Positions 27,908-38,034 of a DNA stretch of 64,000 nucleotides are shown here, piece after piece. This stretch comes from Pasteuria penetrans (GTDB taxonomy: Bacteria; Bacillota; Bacilli; Thermoactinomycetales; Thermoactinomycetaceae), in the NCBI RefSeq assembly GCF_900538055.1, contig NZ_UZAC03000001.1:1302001-1366000 (forward strand). The letters are read 5' to 3'. Both the position numbers and the translations under genes were made by a program. The notes under the pieces were generated by a model, which was not told the DNA's origin, ran no database searches, and worked only from the letters and a program-made list of their open reading frames with translations. How positions within the stretch are numbered: the first letter of the stretch is position 1; every line of letters starts with the position of its first letter.

Positions 27908-29464
27908 ATGACATACGTAATGAGAAAATTGGTTCGATGGTTACCACAACAGAAAAGAAAGATGTTGCAGATTTGCTTAGGATTCGTAGGTATTAGCATT
28001 TGGACAAGCATCGAATACAACCCTTGTTTCTGGAATTACGCCCATGCCCATGATATCCACAGTGGTGGGGAATGGACCCCCGCAAGACCTATCTATAAAA
28101 TTACCGGTACCTATAAGCCAAAGCAACGTAGTCTAAAAGGTCATATGCAGCTCTATGTATCGGCAAATCTCCCCGAGGCCCAAGGGGATTCCATATTTCT
28201 ACATCTCTACCCTAATGCATTTCATCATTGGAAACATGAAAAATCCTTTCGACCTGCAAAACCCGGTTTCTTGATCCCCCACAACGTGAAAATCAACGGG
28301 CAGAATGCTGTTACAGAACTACATCATGATAAAACAATCCTGCAAATCCACCTGCCACAGCAAGTAAAGGGAACCACATTGGACATAGAAATGGATTATC
28401 ACCTCCGCATTCCTAAGGGAGGCATACGGTTGAGCCAGGAGGGGAAAACCGCCTTCTTAGCCCAATGGTACCCTATGCTAGCTGTTCGTGATCAAAAGGG
28501 TTGGCACCTAAATCCCTACACCCCTACGAGTGAACCTTTCTACACCCGAGCAGCTGATTACCATGTCTCCTTCGAGGTTCCCCCTGGATACCGTGTCATT
28601 TCCACTGGTAGGAATCCAGAACCTATGAAAAACACAGCACAGATCTCATCCCACCAAACACGTGATTTTACAGCAATGATCACTTCAGAGTACCAGGCAC
28701 TCACCGTTCAAGAGGATGGCGTACACATCCATCTGTGGCACCGACCCAAAGATCGGAAACTAGCACAATCATCGCAACATACTGCTGTTTCCAGCTTGCG
28801 TTTCTTTAGCGAAAAATTCGGAGCATACCGTGACGAAATAACCGATGAACTGGACATCGTGCTTGATTCATCAAAAACCAATCCTAGCAACATGGGGGGT
28901 ATGGAATACCCGGGATTAGTCACCATCTCCACCCAGAGCACACAAAGGACTCCCGCATCCCATAATAGCACAACAATAAAGGACACATTGACCCACGAGA
29001 TAGCCCACCAGTGGTGGTATGGATTTGTAGGCAATAATCAAGCGCGAGAAGCATGGCTCGATGAGGGATTGACCACATTTTCCCATAACCTCTACATGAA
29101 GAACGTGGAAGGGGAAGACCGTATACTAGACGGTTTAAGGAAATCTGTCTCCGAAGCCGATAAAAACGGAATCGGCAAAAAGGAAGCACTCGCCGGGAAT
29201 CCCCCCTCCAAAGAATCCTACATCACTATGGCCTATGCAAGACCCGCGGCCATGATGTTCGATTTGGCTACTGAAGTGGGTGGTATGGATGAATTATTGG
29301 GGATATTGAAAAAATACCACACTCAATATCGCTACAAGATTGCAACGAGCTGCGACTTCATTCGATTTGTGGAATCCCAATCCGGAAAAGATTTGAGATA
29401 TTTTTTCAAGAAATGGTTGTACCGTTTGCCCGAGGATTGTCCATCAGGTAACGAAAACCAGTAA
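27908..29464 (+). CDS. Exported M1-family zinc metallopeptidase, copy 2
   Basis: Tandem paralogue of the gene at 25457, nearly identical in length (518 residues) and aligned throughout. The signal segment (MLQICLGFVGISIW), the MGGMEYPGL motif and the zinc site HEIAHQWWYGFVGNNQ..DEGLTTF are retained, so it should be active. Differences concentrate just before the zinc motif (a Ser/Thr-rich TQSTQRTPASHNSTT loop) and in the 20 residues after the catalytic Glu, hinting at altered specificity. ATG 27908 has GAGGAAGAG eight bases upstream. Confidence 0.9.
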   Translation: MTYVMRKLVRWLPQQKRKMLQICLGFVGISIWTSIEYNPCFWNYAHAHDIHSGGEWTPARPIYKITGTYKPKQRSLKGHMQLYVSANLPEAQGDSIFLHLYPNAFHHWKHEKSFRPAKPGFLIPHNVKINGQNAVTELHHDKTILQIHLPQQVKGTTLDIEMDYHLRIPKGGIRLSQEGKTAFLAQWYPMLAVRDQKGWHLNPYTPTSEPFYTRAADYHVSFEVPPGYRVISTGRNPEPMKNTAQISSHQTRDFTAMITSEYQALTVQEDGVHIHLWHRPKDRKLAQSSQHTAVSSLRFFSEKFGAYRDEITDELDIVLDSSKTNPSNMGGMEYPGLVTISTQSTQRTPASHNSTTIKDTLTHEIAHQWWYGFVGNNQAREAWLDEGLTTFSHNLYMKNVEGEDRILDGLRKSVSEADKNGIGKKEALAGNPPSKESYITMAYARPAAMMFDLATEVGGMDELLGILKKYHTQYRYKIATSCDFIRFVESQSGKDLRYFFKKWLYRLPEDCPSGNENQ

Positions 29465-29749
29465 CAAAATAGAAAAAATAAGTTGCCGGGAACAGTAAGC
29501 CCATCTAGCAACCCACGTAGCCTTTCCACCCATGGAGCCGCGATGGGCGTCTGGGATACCAAACCCAACAACGCAGCCACAAGATGTGGGAGTGGGCCAT
29601 AAGGATGAGAGAGCCCCCCACCACCACATATCCGAGAATCCCCCATTTGATGAAGACATCAACCACAATCCCATTGGTAATAGGAAACTCGGTGTTTCAA
29701 TTCTCCCCTTGTTTTAGAGGGGGGAAACCTTCCCCCTGAGCAACCTGAC

Positions 29750-29788
29750 CCTAAAAGGGCCCCCTGTTAACATAGGGGGCCCTTTTAT
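29750..29788 (+). terminator. Terminator-like hairpin
   Basis: AAAAGGGCCCCCT and AGGGGGCCCTTTT flank an 8-base loop, forming a long perfect stem with T residues at its 3' edge. It lies about 290 bp after the second aminopeptidase. A smaller hairpin GCCCTCC/GGAGGGC follows at about 29828-29846. Confidence 0.8.
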
Positions 29789-30500
29789 CATGGGGAAAAC
29801 ATAAGAATGAAGTTTCTCTCTGAACTAAGCCCTCCAACTTGGAGGGCATAAAATTTATCATAAAAAATTTATCATAAGTAAATAAATGAAACAATAAGAA
29901 AAAATATATTGTTTATAAAAATAAATTTTTTTTGCACAATATAAATATATAATATAAATACAGCAATAATGAAATCCGAATACAAACTATTATGAATATG
30001 AAACGGATCAAGAAAGAACCCTTCACCGCACCCCACGCCACGTATCCTTTCATTACAAGTCCCTCTACGCTCGCACTTCCTACCCTAACAAACAAGCCGC
30101 TGAACCCCATAAAGACAAACCTTTCTACGAAAATGCAACCTGATGGGGGAATGTTCCGGGAGACTCCTCACATCGGGAAACAATTTTCTTATTTTTATGA
30201 ATATAATCAATAAAAAAATAACCACAGCCAGAGAGTTATAGAATACAAATTACATTTTAGTATGGATGATTTCAAATACCCCCTATAATTATCCCAAACC
30301 AAATACCAGAAAAAAAAGGGCCCGCCTACAACAAAAAAACATCTCATATCTGAATGGACAAACCTGGATACAAGAAGGAAACCAAACATCCCAAATCACC
30401 TCGTAGTACTAACCCCCATCCCCAAAAATTCCAAATCATGGAAGCCACAGGTGGCATCCGACTGCTCAGTAAAAACTCATAAAATAGGGAGGTAATCATT
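29789..30500. other. AT-rich spacer before the first CAP-like gene
   Basis: Bases 29886-29960 (around AACAATAAGAAAAAATATAT) recur at 31880-31955 ahead of the second CAP-like gene, so the CAP duplication carried its leader. No gene was recognised. Confidence 0.45.
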
Positions 30501-31718
30501 ATGAAACAAATTAAAATAACAAATTTCTTTCATCCCATACTCCTCATTACGAGTCTCACCGCACTCACATTCCCTGCCCTCTCCCTATCAACCAACGCCC
30601 AACCCAATAATCTAAACTCTAAGGGAGAGAGCGAAGACAAACAAACCAAGAATCCTTCATCATCACACGACGAACAAAACAGGAAAAATACCATACCAAC
30701 AAAGACAAACAGTCCGTCAGAGAAACAATCCGGGGAAGAAGGATGCAGCAGACTTTCGGAAACGGACCACTGGAAACCCATACCCACAAAATCTATAGAC
30801 GATAAATTAAAGGATAAAATAATGAAAAGTGGTTACGAACTAGCAGAATGCTCCTATCAACTCAAGGGAGGACACACCATAGACGTTCGGGTCAAAGAAC
30901 CCAGCGGTAAAACTACTATGATTCGTTCCTCGGATGGGAAAAATTTGGACGATGAACAAGGGGACAACAAAAGGGAACAATCCGATCTTGATTCTAATAA
31001 ATCTCATCAAGAAGAAATCCATGAGACAAAATCAAAACCCGACACCACCCCCACAAGGGAAAAACGCGACAAACACAGTACCCCCCAAAGCCCGGTGAAG
31101 GAACCACAGGAAAAAAATGTAACCAACAACCCCTCCACCAGCAACCCTACTGAGACAAGTACAGACCCATCAACCCCACCACCCAACCATAATAACATCA
31201 AAACCGATGCCGACTCCCCCACCAGCAACCACGCTGGGACAAGTACAGACCCGTCAGCCCCACCCAACGATACCAAAACAAATGAAACGGCCCCATCACA
31301 AAATATACAGGCTATTCTGAATCGCATCAATGAATTCCGTCGTGAAAACGGATCGGGTCCCATCACATTGGATTCCACCTATACAGAAAAAGCAAACGAA
31401 AAAGCTAAGACCATAGTCAAGAGAAGGGCGAGCGCCACAAATCACAGCATACATGATGTGCCCCCCAGTAATAGCCAACCCATGGGATTTCCCACAAGTG
31501 CTGAATGTGTTGGTCAGGACGGGGATGCTGGTAAAGGAAGTCTAGAAATAATGCTCGCGGAGAAGGATCCAGGACCTGGATATCTCAATCACATGACTGT
31601 TCTCAAAGATAAGGACGCCACAAAGATGGGGATTGGCCTCATCCACAGCGAAAATATGCCCCCTTACCGGGGGTGGACACTCGTAATTGAAAGCAATGGG
31701 GATGGCATCTTACCCTAG
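30501..31718 (+). CDS. Exported protein with divergent CAP-like C-terminal domain, copy 1
   Basis: The 405-residue protein has a Sec signal peptide (HPILLITSLTALTFPALSLSTNAQ), a long low-complexity region rich in Ser, Pro, Thr, Asn and Lys (about 30-265), and a C-terminal domain (about 270-405). That domain resembles the CAP/SCP fold: ILNRINEFRRENG, TLDSTYTEKANEKAKTIV, and LNHMTVLKDKDATKMGIGLI, which parallels the family HNAxML..Y...GIG ending. Two ~20-residue stretches ending STDPS.PP repeat in the linker. GGAGG lies eight bases before ATG 30501. It is likely a secreted or surface protein; the role is unknown. Confidence 0.75.
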   Translation: MKQIKITNFFHPILLITSLTALTFPALSLSTNAQPNNLNSKGESEDKQTKNPSSSHDEQNRKNTIPTKTNSPSEKQSGEEGCSRLSETDHWKPIPTKSIDDKLKDKIMKSGYELAECSYQLKGGHTIDVRVKEPSGKTTMIRSSDGKNLDDEQGDNKREQSDLDSNKSHQEEIHETKSKPDTTPTREKRDKHSTPQSPVKEPQEKNVTNNPSTSNPTETSTDPSTPPPNHNNIKTDADSPTSNHAGTSTDPSAPPNDTKTNETAPSQNIQAILNRINEFRRENGSGPITLDSTYTEKANEKAKTIVKRRASATNHSIHDVPPSNSQPMGFPTSAECVGQDGDAGKGSLEIMLAEKDPGPGYLNHMTVLKDKDATKMGIGLIHSENMPPYRGWTLVIESNGDGILP

Positions 31719-31782
31719 AAAACTGTATAAAAAATCAACCACGGGATCAAAATACCCGGGGCGGAAAAAAAACCATATCCGG

Positions 31783-31817
31783 GACCAACACACACTCTAC
31801 CAAGGTGTGTGTTGGTC
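31783..31817 (+). terminator. Hairpin after CAP-like gene 1
   Basis: GACCAACACACAC pairs with GTGTGTGTTGGTC across a 9-base loop. There is no T-run, so it may be a processing or stability element. A sequence-related hairpin follows the paralogue. Confidence 0.6.
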
Positions 31818-32695
31818 TTATGAGCACCTATCCGACCGAAACTCTGTCGGAAAATAAAAAAACTATCAAATGGCAATAAATGAAACAATAAGAAAAAATA
31901 TATTATTTATAAAAATAAAATTATACTGTATAATATAAATACCCATACGATCCGCACGATGATTTGTAATACAAACCCATGGGGGACAACAGATTACCCT
32001 TCCATCCCATCCTATGGCCTCAAAAAAACCAACTCTGGAGAAATAAGGATGTGATACCAATCTATATATATCATCGATCCCATCCCCGGTTGGCTGGGGG
32101 GTGAACAGAAAATCCGGTTGGTCCATTTGGGGGGCTAAAAATCTTGGGATATCGGATCAAAGATATGGATCATACTGATCCAGTCCTCTAGACACGACCC
32201 CTTCAGTTTTTGTATTTTCTATCAAAAAATAATATTTACCAACCAATACATGCGATAGGTGCTTTTATTTAATATATACACGTATTCAATAAAAAAATTG
32301 GATCGGTTCCCCGTGATTGAAGAACCCTACTATAGACTTTAGACCACTTTACACTCTTGATACAGGGGAATCTCCACCTACAATGGATCAGAAATAGAAC
32401 AAAGCCAGATATACCCAATGGAAACTATTCAGATCCCCAAAACAGGTGAAAGATTAATATTGAATATAATTATTTATAAATAAAATTAACTTACACTAAG
32501 AAACAATCACGTAGCAGAGGTTTTGTGTTATAAGCGGTGTTTTAGTCATGAAGGGGCCTACGATATCCCTCTACTTCATATCGAGAGGAAAAACCACTCA
32601 CTACAGAAAAAAGGAAATTACATGCCTAAGGATAAACACAGGTCGAAAAAAATGAACGCCCCCCCAATCAAAACCCACAAGAAAGGAGTTATACT
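31818..32695. other. Spacer before the second CAP-like gene
   Basis: AT-rich DNA with the leader repeat at 31880-31955 and no recognised gene. The open frame at 31866-32126 on the minus strand has no supporting feature. Confidence 0.4.
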
Positions 32696-33583
32696 ATGAA
32701 ATGGATCAGAAAAAAAACCTTCCCCCACCCTATACTCTTTATCACAAGTCTCGGCGCACTCACACTCCCTGCTCTACCACTCAACGCACAACCCGACCAA
32801 AGTACACCATCAACGGATTGCCAATCCCAATCCTGTTCTAACGTACCACCCTCCCCGGACATGGGGTACCGGGAAGCGACGACCGGGAACGATAAGAACC
32901 ATACGAATTGGGGGTTGCAAGAGGGCAACAAAGAATGGCGATCTGATCTTGACCCCATCGAAAAACCTACCTATGAAGAGGAAGAAGACTCCATCCCTGA
33001 AATGATTGGGAAAGAATCAAAAAAAATAATCGAAAAATTAAAAAAATTCCTGGAAATTGAATCATCTGAAGAAAAAAATATAACCGATACCCCCACCAAC
33101 AACCATATTGAAACAAATACAGACCCATCCAACCATGATACCAAAACAGATGGAACGGCCTCATCACAAAATGTACAGGCTATTCTGGATCGCATCAACA
33201 AATTCCGACGTGAGAACGGATCGGATCCTGTCACGTTGGATCCCACCTATACAAAAAAAGCAAACGAAAAAGCCAAGACCATAGTCAAGAGGGGAGTGGA
33301 CATCGGGAAATTAGGACCTGCCGTACACAATCTGCCCCCCAGTAATAGCCAACCCATGGGATTCCCCCCAAGTTCTGAATGTGTTGGTCAAGACCAGGAT
33401 GCCGGTAAAACAAGTCTAGAAAAGATGCTCAAAGAAAGGGATCCAGGACCTAAAGGGATCAATCACATGACTATTCTCAAGGATAGGGATGCCGCAAAAG
33501 TAGGAATTGGTCTCATCAAAGACACCTCCTCTAATGAATGGACCACCGTCATTGAAACCAATGGGAATGGTTCATTACCCTAA
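32696..33583 (+). CDS. Exported protein with divergent CAP-like C-terminal domain, copy 2
   Basis: The 295-residue paralogue of the gene at 30501 shares its signal peptide (HPILFITSLGALTLPALPLNAQP) and C-terminal CAP-like domain (ILDRINKFRRENGSDPVTLDPTYTKKANEKAKTIVKRG, INHMTILKDRDAAKVGIGLI). The low-complexity linker is shorter by over 100 residues and differs in composition, with an acidic EEEEDS stretch and KKIIEKLKKFLEIE. Conserved single Cys in SSECVGQD is shared. AAGGAG lies eight bases before ATG 32696. Confidence 0.75.
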   Translation: MKWIRKKTFPHPILFITSLGALTLPALPLNAQPDQSTPSTDCQSQSCSNVPPSPDMGYREATTGNDKNHTNWGLQEGNKEWRSDLDPIEKPTYEEEEDSIPEMIGKESKKIIEKLKKFLEIESSEEKNITDTPTNNHIETNTDPSNHDTKTDGTASSQNVQAILDRINKFRRENGSDPVTLDPTYTKKANEKAKTIVKRGVDIGKLGPAVHNLPPSNSQPMGFPPSSECVGQDQDAGKTSLEKMLKERDPGPKGINHMTILKDRDAAKVGIGLIKDTSSNEWTTVIETNGNGSLP

Positions 33584-33633
33584 GAGTTGTACAAAAAATC
33601 AACTACAGGATCAAGATACTCAGAGTGGAAAAG

Positions 33634-33674
33634 GACCAAACCAATACACACCTTTATAGGGTGTGTATTGGTCC
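33634..33674 (+). terminator. Hairpin after CAP-like gene 2
   Basis: CCAATACACACC pairs with GGTGTGTATTGG across a short loop, at the same distance from the stop codon as the related hairpin at 31783-31817. No T-run is present. Confidence 0.6.
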
Positions 33675-34364
33675 TATAAACACCTATTCGACCGAGACCA
33701 TTCCAAAAATGAAAAATTCATTAAATAACAATAATCGTATGGGTTCTCAAGTGATTGAAAAACCCTGCTAAGGGCTTTTTGGACCTCCCTACATCCTTCG
33801 CACAAGAGGACCCCCTCATCCACAGTAGATTTAGGATAGGAATGGAACAAAACCAGGTATACCCAATGGAAACAATACCACAAGCAAATATTTTTGAAAA
33901 CCTGGTCCCAGGTACTAAAAATGTTTCAGGGGGACCATATCCAATGCAAAGAATCCCCCAGACACCATCCCCATCTATGTTCTATCACTCTGTGTAAATG
34001 GCCACCTTTTCCCCTTTGCCGCCTAGAATTCCCAGGCAAGGTAGCCATTGGGGACCTAAATGGTGGAGTATCAGCTCTGCAAGAAGGATAGGATTCCACG
34101 TATACGGGCAGCTATCCTTATGAAAACATAGGACGTTGGGAAAGGGAGGAAAGGATCAGGACCCAAATATACATTTTATATTATAAATAATAAAATCATT
34201 GTACATATGAAGCCCCTAAGGGAGTCCCAAGGGTGGGGGGAAATCCCACCTGAAAACCTTGTTCGGGAATTCACATCTCCAACGAAATGCTACCCCACAC
34301 AGAAACACACCCAATATAGGTATGTTTTTGTCTGATATACCTCTTGTGGACAGACCAAAGAAGC
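33675..34364. other. Spacer between convergent genes
   Basis: No gene was recognised. On the minus strand, about 34215-34285, lies the conserved post-gene motif (TGTGAATTCC..GGTTTT..GGGATTTCCCCCCA) that also follows the halocin-like gene. It is probably the terminator of the membrane protein ending at 34365. Confidence 0.45.
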
Positions 34365-35240
34365 CTATAGCAATCCATGTACCCCAATTTTTACCACAAT
34401 CAAGATCACCACACCGGCCATCGCCAATGGAAGAAATTCAAGAAAGGTACATGTGGTTCTCCCCCCCGTCCTAATACTGTAGTGATCCACTTTTCCAAAA
34501 CAACCGTAAGAATTGATGGATTTCCATAAGGATCGATCCCTGGAGGAACCCGTTCGTTGACCGAGAAGCAATTGCAACCAAGAAGGAAACACAGAAACGG
34601 AGTAGTAGGATATAAAAACAATAGCAAAATAATCCTTACTATGATCCACTACGGAAAAATGAACCCATCCATAAAACAGGAGCAAGGGTATGGGGTAGAA
34701 GAAAAGAAACTGGCTAATCCGACGATGGACGAAATTACGATCGATTTCCCCTGATTCTGCACACCAACGCTCCTCCCGTAGTGTCTGCCACTTGAAAACA
34801 GCACACCAGAGGATCATGCCTACCACCAGACCCACCGGTAGGAGGTCAATACCAAAGGACACACCTATAGAGAGCAGAAAAAACAGGACCCCCATCCAGG
34901 GCACGGCATACCAACGCCAACCCGCAATACCTCTCTGTTTCGCCAACCGATAGCAGGTTTTTCGGTAACGGGAGAGCTCCCTAAACTGCCTGTCGATGAA
35001 CCCTAGATGATGCCGCCAATCCCTTTTCCCCCCGGCGTTGGGAAAAACAGTTAGCGAATTCAAATAGGCGAGGAAAGTAAATGCAAAAAAGATGATAGGA
35101 AAAAAAGTATCATCATGAACACTACGAAGATGGAGAAACATCACCCCCGACAACAATGCATGCAAACAAAAGCTAACAGAGAAAAACTTCCATATAGAGG
35201 ACATGACCCCCCGCGATAACCGCCGCACCACACCTACCAC
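34365..35240 (-). CDS. Polytopic membrane protein, tandem paralogue A
   Basis: The 291-residue protein has six or seven hydrophobic segments. It shares with the upstream neighbour (35244-36131) a central cytoplasmic block, IAGWRW, followed by spans, an REERW/CEERW..G..DR.FVHRR block, an SVFP.W..LLLGQRT block, and a terminal span. The family is unknown to me. It starts at about 35240 (GTG or a nearby start) only a few bases after the stop of its paralogue. The pair may form a heteromeric membrane complex; that is inference. Confidence 0.7.
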   Translation of the reverse strand: MVGVVRRLSRGVMSSIWKFFSVSFCLHALLSGVMFLHLRSVHDDTFFPIIFFAFTFLAYLNSLTVFPNAGGKRDWRHHLGFIDRQFRELSRYRKTCYRLAKQRGIAGWRWYAVPWMGVLFFLLSIGVSFGIDLLPVGLVVGMILWCAVFKWQTLREERWCAESGEIDRNFVHRRISQFLFFYPIPLLLFYGWVHFSVVDHSKDYFAIVFISYYSVSVFPSWLQLLLGQRTGSSRDRSLWKSINSYGCFGKVDHYSIRTGGRTTCTFLEFLPLAMAGVVILIVVKIGVHGLL

Positions 35241-35243
35241 CCC

Positions 35244-36131
35244 TCATTCCCTTCCTATCCCAAACCTTATGTAAATGAGGAAACGAGCTAGAAAAAATAA
35301 CAATACAAAGGCCCCGAAAATTATGAAAAAAACTACTAGGGGAAGAGGAACCCCGCCCGATGATCTCACATAATCCCCAAACCCCACCTCTCCATCCCGT
35401 TCCACCACCAAATGACCATAGGGATGCCAGGGTTTCCAGGGGGAAAAATGGGGTGGAGCGGTCCTCTGCCCAAGCAAAAGGTGTCCCCACATAGGAAAAA
35501 CGGAGAAGGAATAGAAAAATAGAACCCCTATAACAAACCATCCTTGGTAACGGGTACCCATCACTAGCCTCCACAAAGGAAAGGCTAACAATGGTAAACT
35601 ATAAGAAAGTACCACCTGTAACAATCGACGATGGACAAAACTACGATCCACAGTCCCCTCCCCATGGCCCCATCTCTCTTCGCACCGTATTTTCCAACCA
35701 AAAATTGCGATCCAACCCAAGAAACCCAGGGTGGAAATCCAGGCCGACCACCAGGATGATCGCCATTCCGAGGCCGGATACAGGGAAACAACAGACATCA
35801 TCACACCCAGATAGGACAAACCATGCCAACGCCAGCCTGCAATCCCTTGGACACGTGCCTGTATACGTAACTCACGCCTTTGTTGACGGAGTTGCACCCA
35901 TTGTTGATGAACCCACCGCAGGCGATCCCATATCCTACGTTTTCCCCCATAGGGACAATAGGGGAGGGAACACAGGGAAATAATATAAAAAATAGTATAT
36001 AATGAATAAATAATAATAAAATTATCATAGGAAGAGGGGGCAATAAAATACCAATAGGCATGCCAAAACATCAGACTATGAAACAACCAACCCAGTACAA
36101 TGAGCCCTATCATAACACCCTCCACCCCCAA
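35244..36131 (-). CDS. Polytopic membrane protein, tandem paralogue B
   Basis: The 295-residue membrane protein is homologous to the gene immediately downstream. Common landmarks are GIAGWRWHGLSYLGVM, IRCEERWGHGEGTVDRSFVHRR and YSFSVFPMWGHLLLGQRTA. A Gln/Arg-rich helix (WVHQQWVQLRQQRRELRIQ) precedes the IAGWRW block, matching RQFRELSRYRKTCYRL in the paralogue. No catalytic motif was seen. It is divergent from the CAP gene at 36441. Confidence 0.7.
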   Translation of the reverse strand: MGVEGVMIGLIVLGWLFHSLMFWHAYWYFIAPSSYDNFIIIYSLYTIFYIISLCSLPYCPYGGKRRIWDRLRWVHQQWVQLRQQRRELRIQARVQGIAGWRWHGLSYLGVMMSVVSLYPASEWRSSWWSAWISTLGFLGWIAIFGWKIRCEERWGHGEGTVDRSFVHRRLLQVVLSYSLPLLAFPLWRLVMGTRYQGWFVIGVLFFYSFSVFPMWGHLLLGQRTAPPHFSPWKPWHPYGHLVVERDGEVGFGDYVRSSGGVPLPLVVFFIIFGAFVLLFFLARFLIYIRFGIGRE

Positions 36132-36440
36132 TTGGGAAAGTAGGTCCCCCCTTACCTATTTCTGCGATCATTGTTATCATATTAATAGGGAGTAACCAAC
36201 CCACTCTCGTTCTCCTGATTCTGGAGATCCTTTCGGTTGGTCCATGCGATAAGATATACGGCAGGATCCATCATTTTCATTTCCTTCGCTCCATCCAATG
36301 AACTCCTAATATCCCGGGCACCCGTTATCCCTATAATAATTATGAAACATTAGGAAAAAATATAAGAAATATAAGGAGATAGATCCATAAAATACACCCA
36401 CAGGCGCCCACTGTTCCTGCACAAGAATAGGAGAAATGCA

Positions 36441-37190
36441 ATGGAATTATGGCAAACAATACCTAGGAGGGGACGAAGACGACGACAAGGGAAAAATTAC
36501 GACCGCTATCTTCCCACGAGGGCAACCATTCTTACCATCTGCCTGACAAGTACCCTTATTTTCTGGATCCAGAGGGAAACATCACCCCCCTCTACGAATG
36601 ATTCATCCCCCAGGACGATAGAATCACAAGTCATAACAACCCCGCCGCGCACACCCATATCCAATCAACCCATACCTGATCTGATGATAACCCCAAAGCC
36701 AACCCCCAAAACCCATCCACAGAAAAAAGACCTCCGGAGGGGTGAAGAAGGGGAAAGGAAAACTCGTAAAACAAGGCTACCATCCAAGAAAACTGTGGCC
36801 CCGAAAACTGAATCAAACAGCCACTCTGAATTTGAGGCAAAAGTAGCCGGGCTCATCAATGAATACCGTATCCATAATGGCCTAGAGCCACTTTCCACAA
36901 ACGATGATAGTCTAAAGGGAATCACCCGGGAAAAATCAAGAAGGATAAAACAGCATGGCATGGAGCACGGCATGCCAGGGATTGGTGATTCTAAGGAAAT
37001 GCTGAGAAAAACCGGCAAACGCAACCGGGAAAGTGCGGAGAATCTAGCTGAGGGACATCCCACGCCGGAGGAAGTCGTTGAGGGGTGGAAAAACAGTCCC
37101 CCCCATAATGCCAACATGCTAAATCCCAATGTCAAGGAAATGAATATAGGCCGCTCTGAGGAAAATACCACTGCCGTATTCCACAATTGA
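36441..37190 (+). CDS. Exported or anchored CAP-domain protein (YkwD-like)
   Basis: The 249-residue protein has a basic N-terminus (RRGRRRRQGK), one membrane segment (TILTICLTSTLIFWI), a Pro/Thr/Lys-rich linker (about 50-125) and a C-terminal CAP/SCP domain (about 130-249). The CAP signatures are clear: VAGLINEYRIHNGLEPL, SAENLAEGHPTPEEVVEGWKNSPPHNANMLNPNVKEMNIG. It is closer to the canonical family than the CAP-like pair at 30501 and 32696. AGGAG lies about six bases before ATG 36441. Such proteins in spore formers are often spore-coat or cell-wall associated. Confidence 0.85.
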   Translation: MELWQTIPRRGRRRRQGKNYDRYLPTRATILTICLTSTLIFWIQRETSPPSTNDSSPRTIESQVITTPPRTPISNQPIPDLMITPKPTPKTHPQKKDLRRGEEGERKTRKTRLPSKKTVAPKTESNSHSEFEAKVAGLINEYRIHNGLEPLSTNDDSLKGITREKSRRIKQHGMEHGMPGIGDSKEMLRKTGKRNRESAENLAEGHPTPEEVVEGWKNSPPHNANMLNPNVKEMNIGRSEENTTAVFHN

Positions 37191-37383
37191 TGAGGACAGA
37201 TAGGTGGACTCATAATCACCCGCAGAAGAATGTGTGGATAGGAAGATCGAAGAATATATTCCTCTGTATATAGGAAGAACCCAAACTTAGCCCTGTTCTA
37301 TTTATCCATAGAGGTACGAATACACTCCACCCTAACAAGATTCCGAAGGGTCCCCCCAGGAAGGGGGAAAGAGGGATACCCGT

Positions 37384-38034
37384 TCAAACAGAGGACAACA
37401 ACGCGCGTAGGGGGGCAAAACTCCTGCGATGGTGGTAGGATAGACCGTGGGTAGCCAGTGCCAACCTATGTTGTTTCGTCCCATAGCCCTTGTGGGATGA
37501 AAAACCGTACTGCGGCATCTGCTTGTCCAAATGCATCATCCATGTATCACGATAGGTCTTGGCTACAATAGAAGCAGCGGCAATCGAAATACTCCGTTGA
37601 TCCCCTCTTACTAAAGGAACCTGCGGGTAGTGAATACCCGGCAGATAGAATCCATCTACCAAAACCACCTGTAGGGAACAAGCCAACCGGGATAAAGCAT
37701 CCCGCATAGCACCCTGAGTAGCGGGGACAATCCCCAAACGGTCAATAGTAGCCACCTCACGCCAACCAATGCCCACCGCACATGCATGGGATCGAATGCA
37801 ACCCAACCAATATTGCCTCTGCTGGGAGCTGAGACGTTTGGAATCGTACAAACCCTTCCACATAGTCGCCCCCCCGCCCCCATACAACACCACAGCCGCT
37901 GCCACCACAGGACCCGCCCAACAGCCCCGTCCGGCCTCATCAACACCGGCTATCCCACGGTATCCGCAAGCTTCCCAGGCCAATTCATAATGCCAGAGGG
38001 AACAAGCCGCCCGTTCACAAGAAAACAATGTCAT
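37384..38034 (-). CDS. rnhB: Ribonuclease HII
   Basis: Cleaves the RNA strand of RNA-DNA hybrids and misincorporated ribonucleotides. The 216-residue protein carries GIAGVDEAGRGCWAGPVVAAAVVL (first two acidic residues), VVLVDGFYLPG (third) and SIAAASIVAKTYRDTWM (fourth), then YGFSSHKGYGTKQHRLAL. Its ATG overlaps the rbgA stop as ATGA. It closes the SRP/ribosome block in the same place as in Bacillus. Confidence 0.96.
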   Translation of the reverse strand: MTLFSCERAACSLWHYELAWEACGYRGIAGVDEAGRGCWAGPVVAAAVVLYGGGGATMWKGLYDSKRLSSQQRQYWLGCIRSHACAVGIGWREVATIDRLGIVPATQGAMRDALSRLACSLQVVLVDGFYLPGIHYPQVPLVRGDQRSISIAAASIVAKTYRDTWMMHLDKQMPQYGFSSHKGYGTKQHRLALATHGLSYHHRRSFAPLRALLSSV

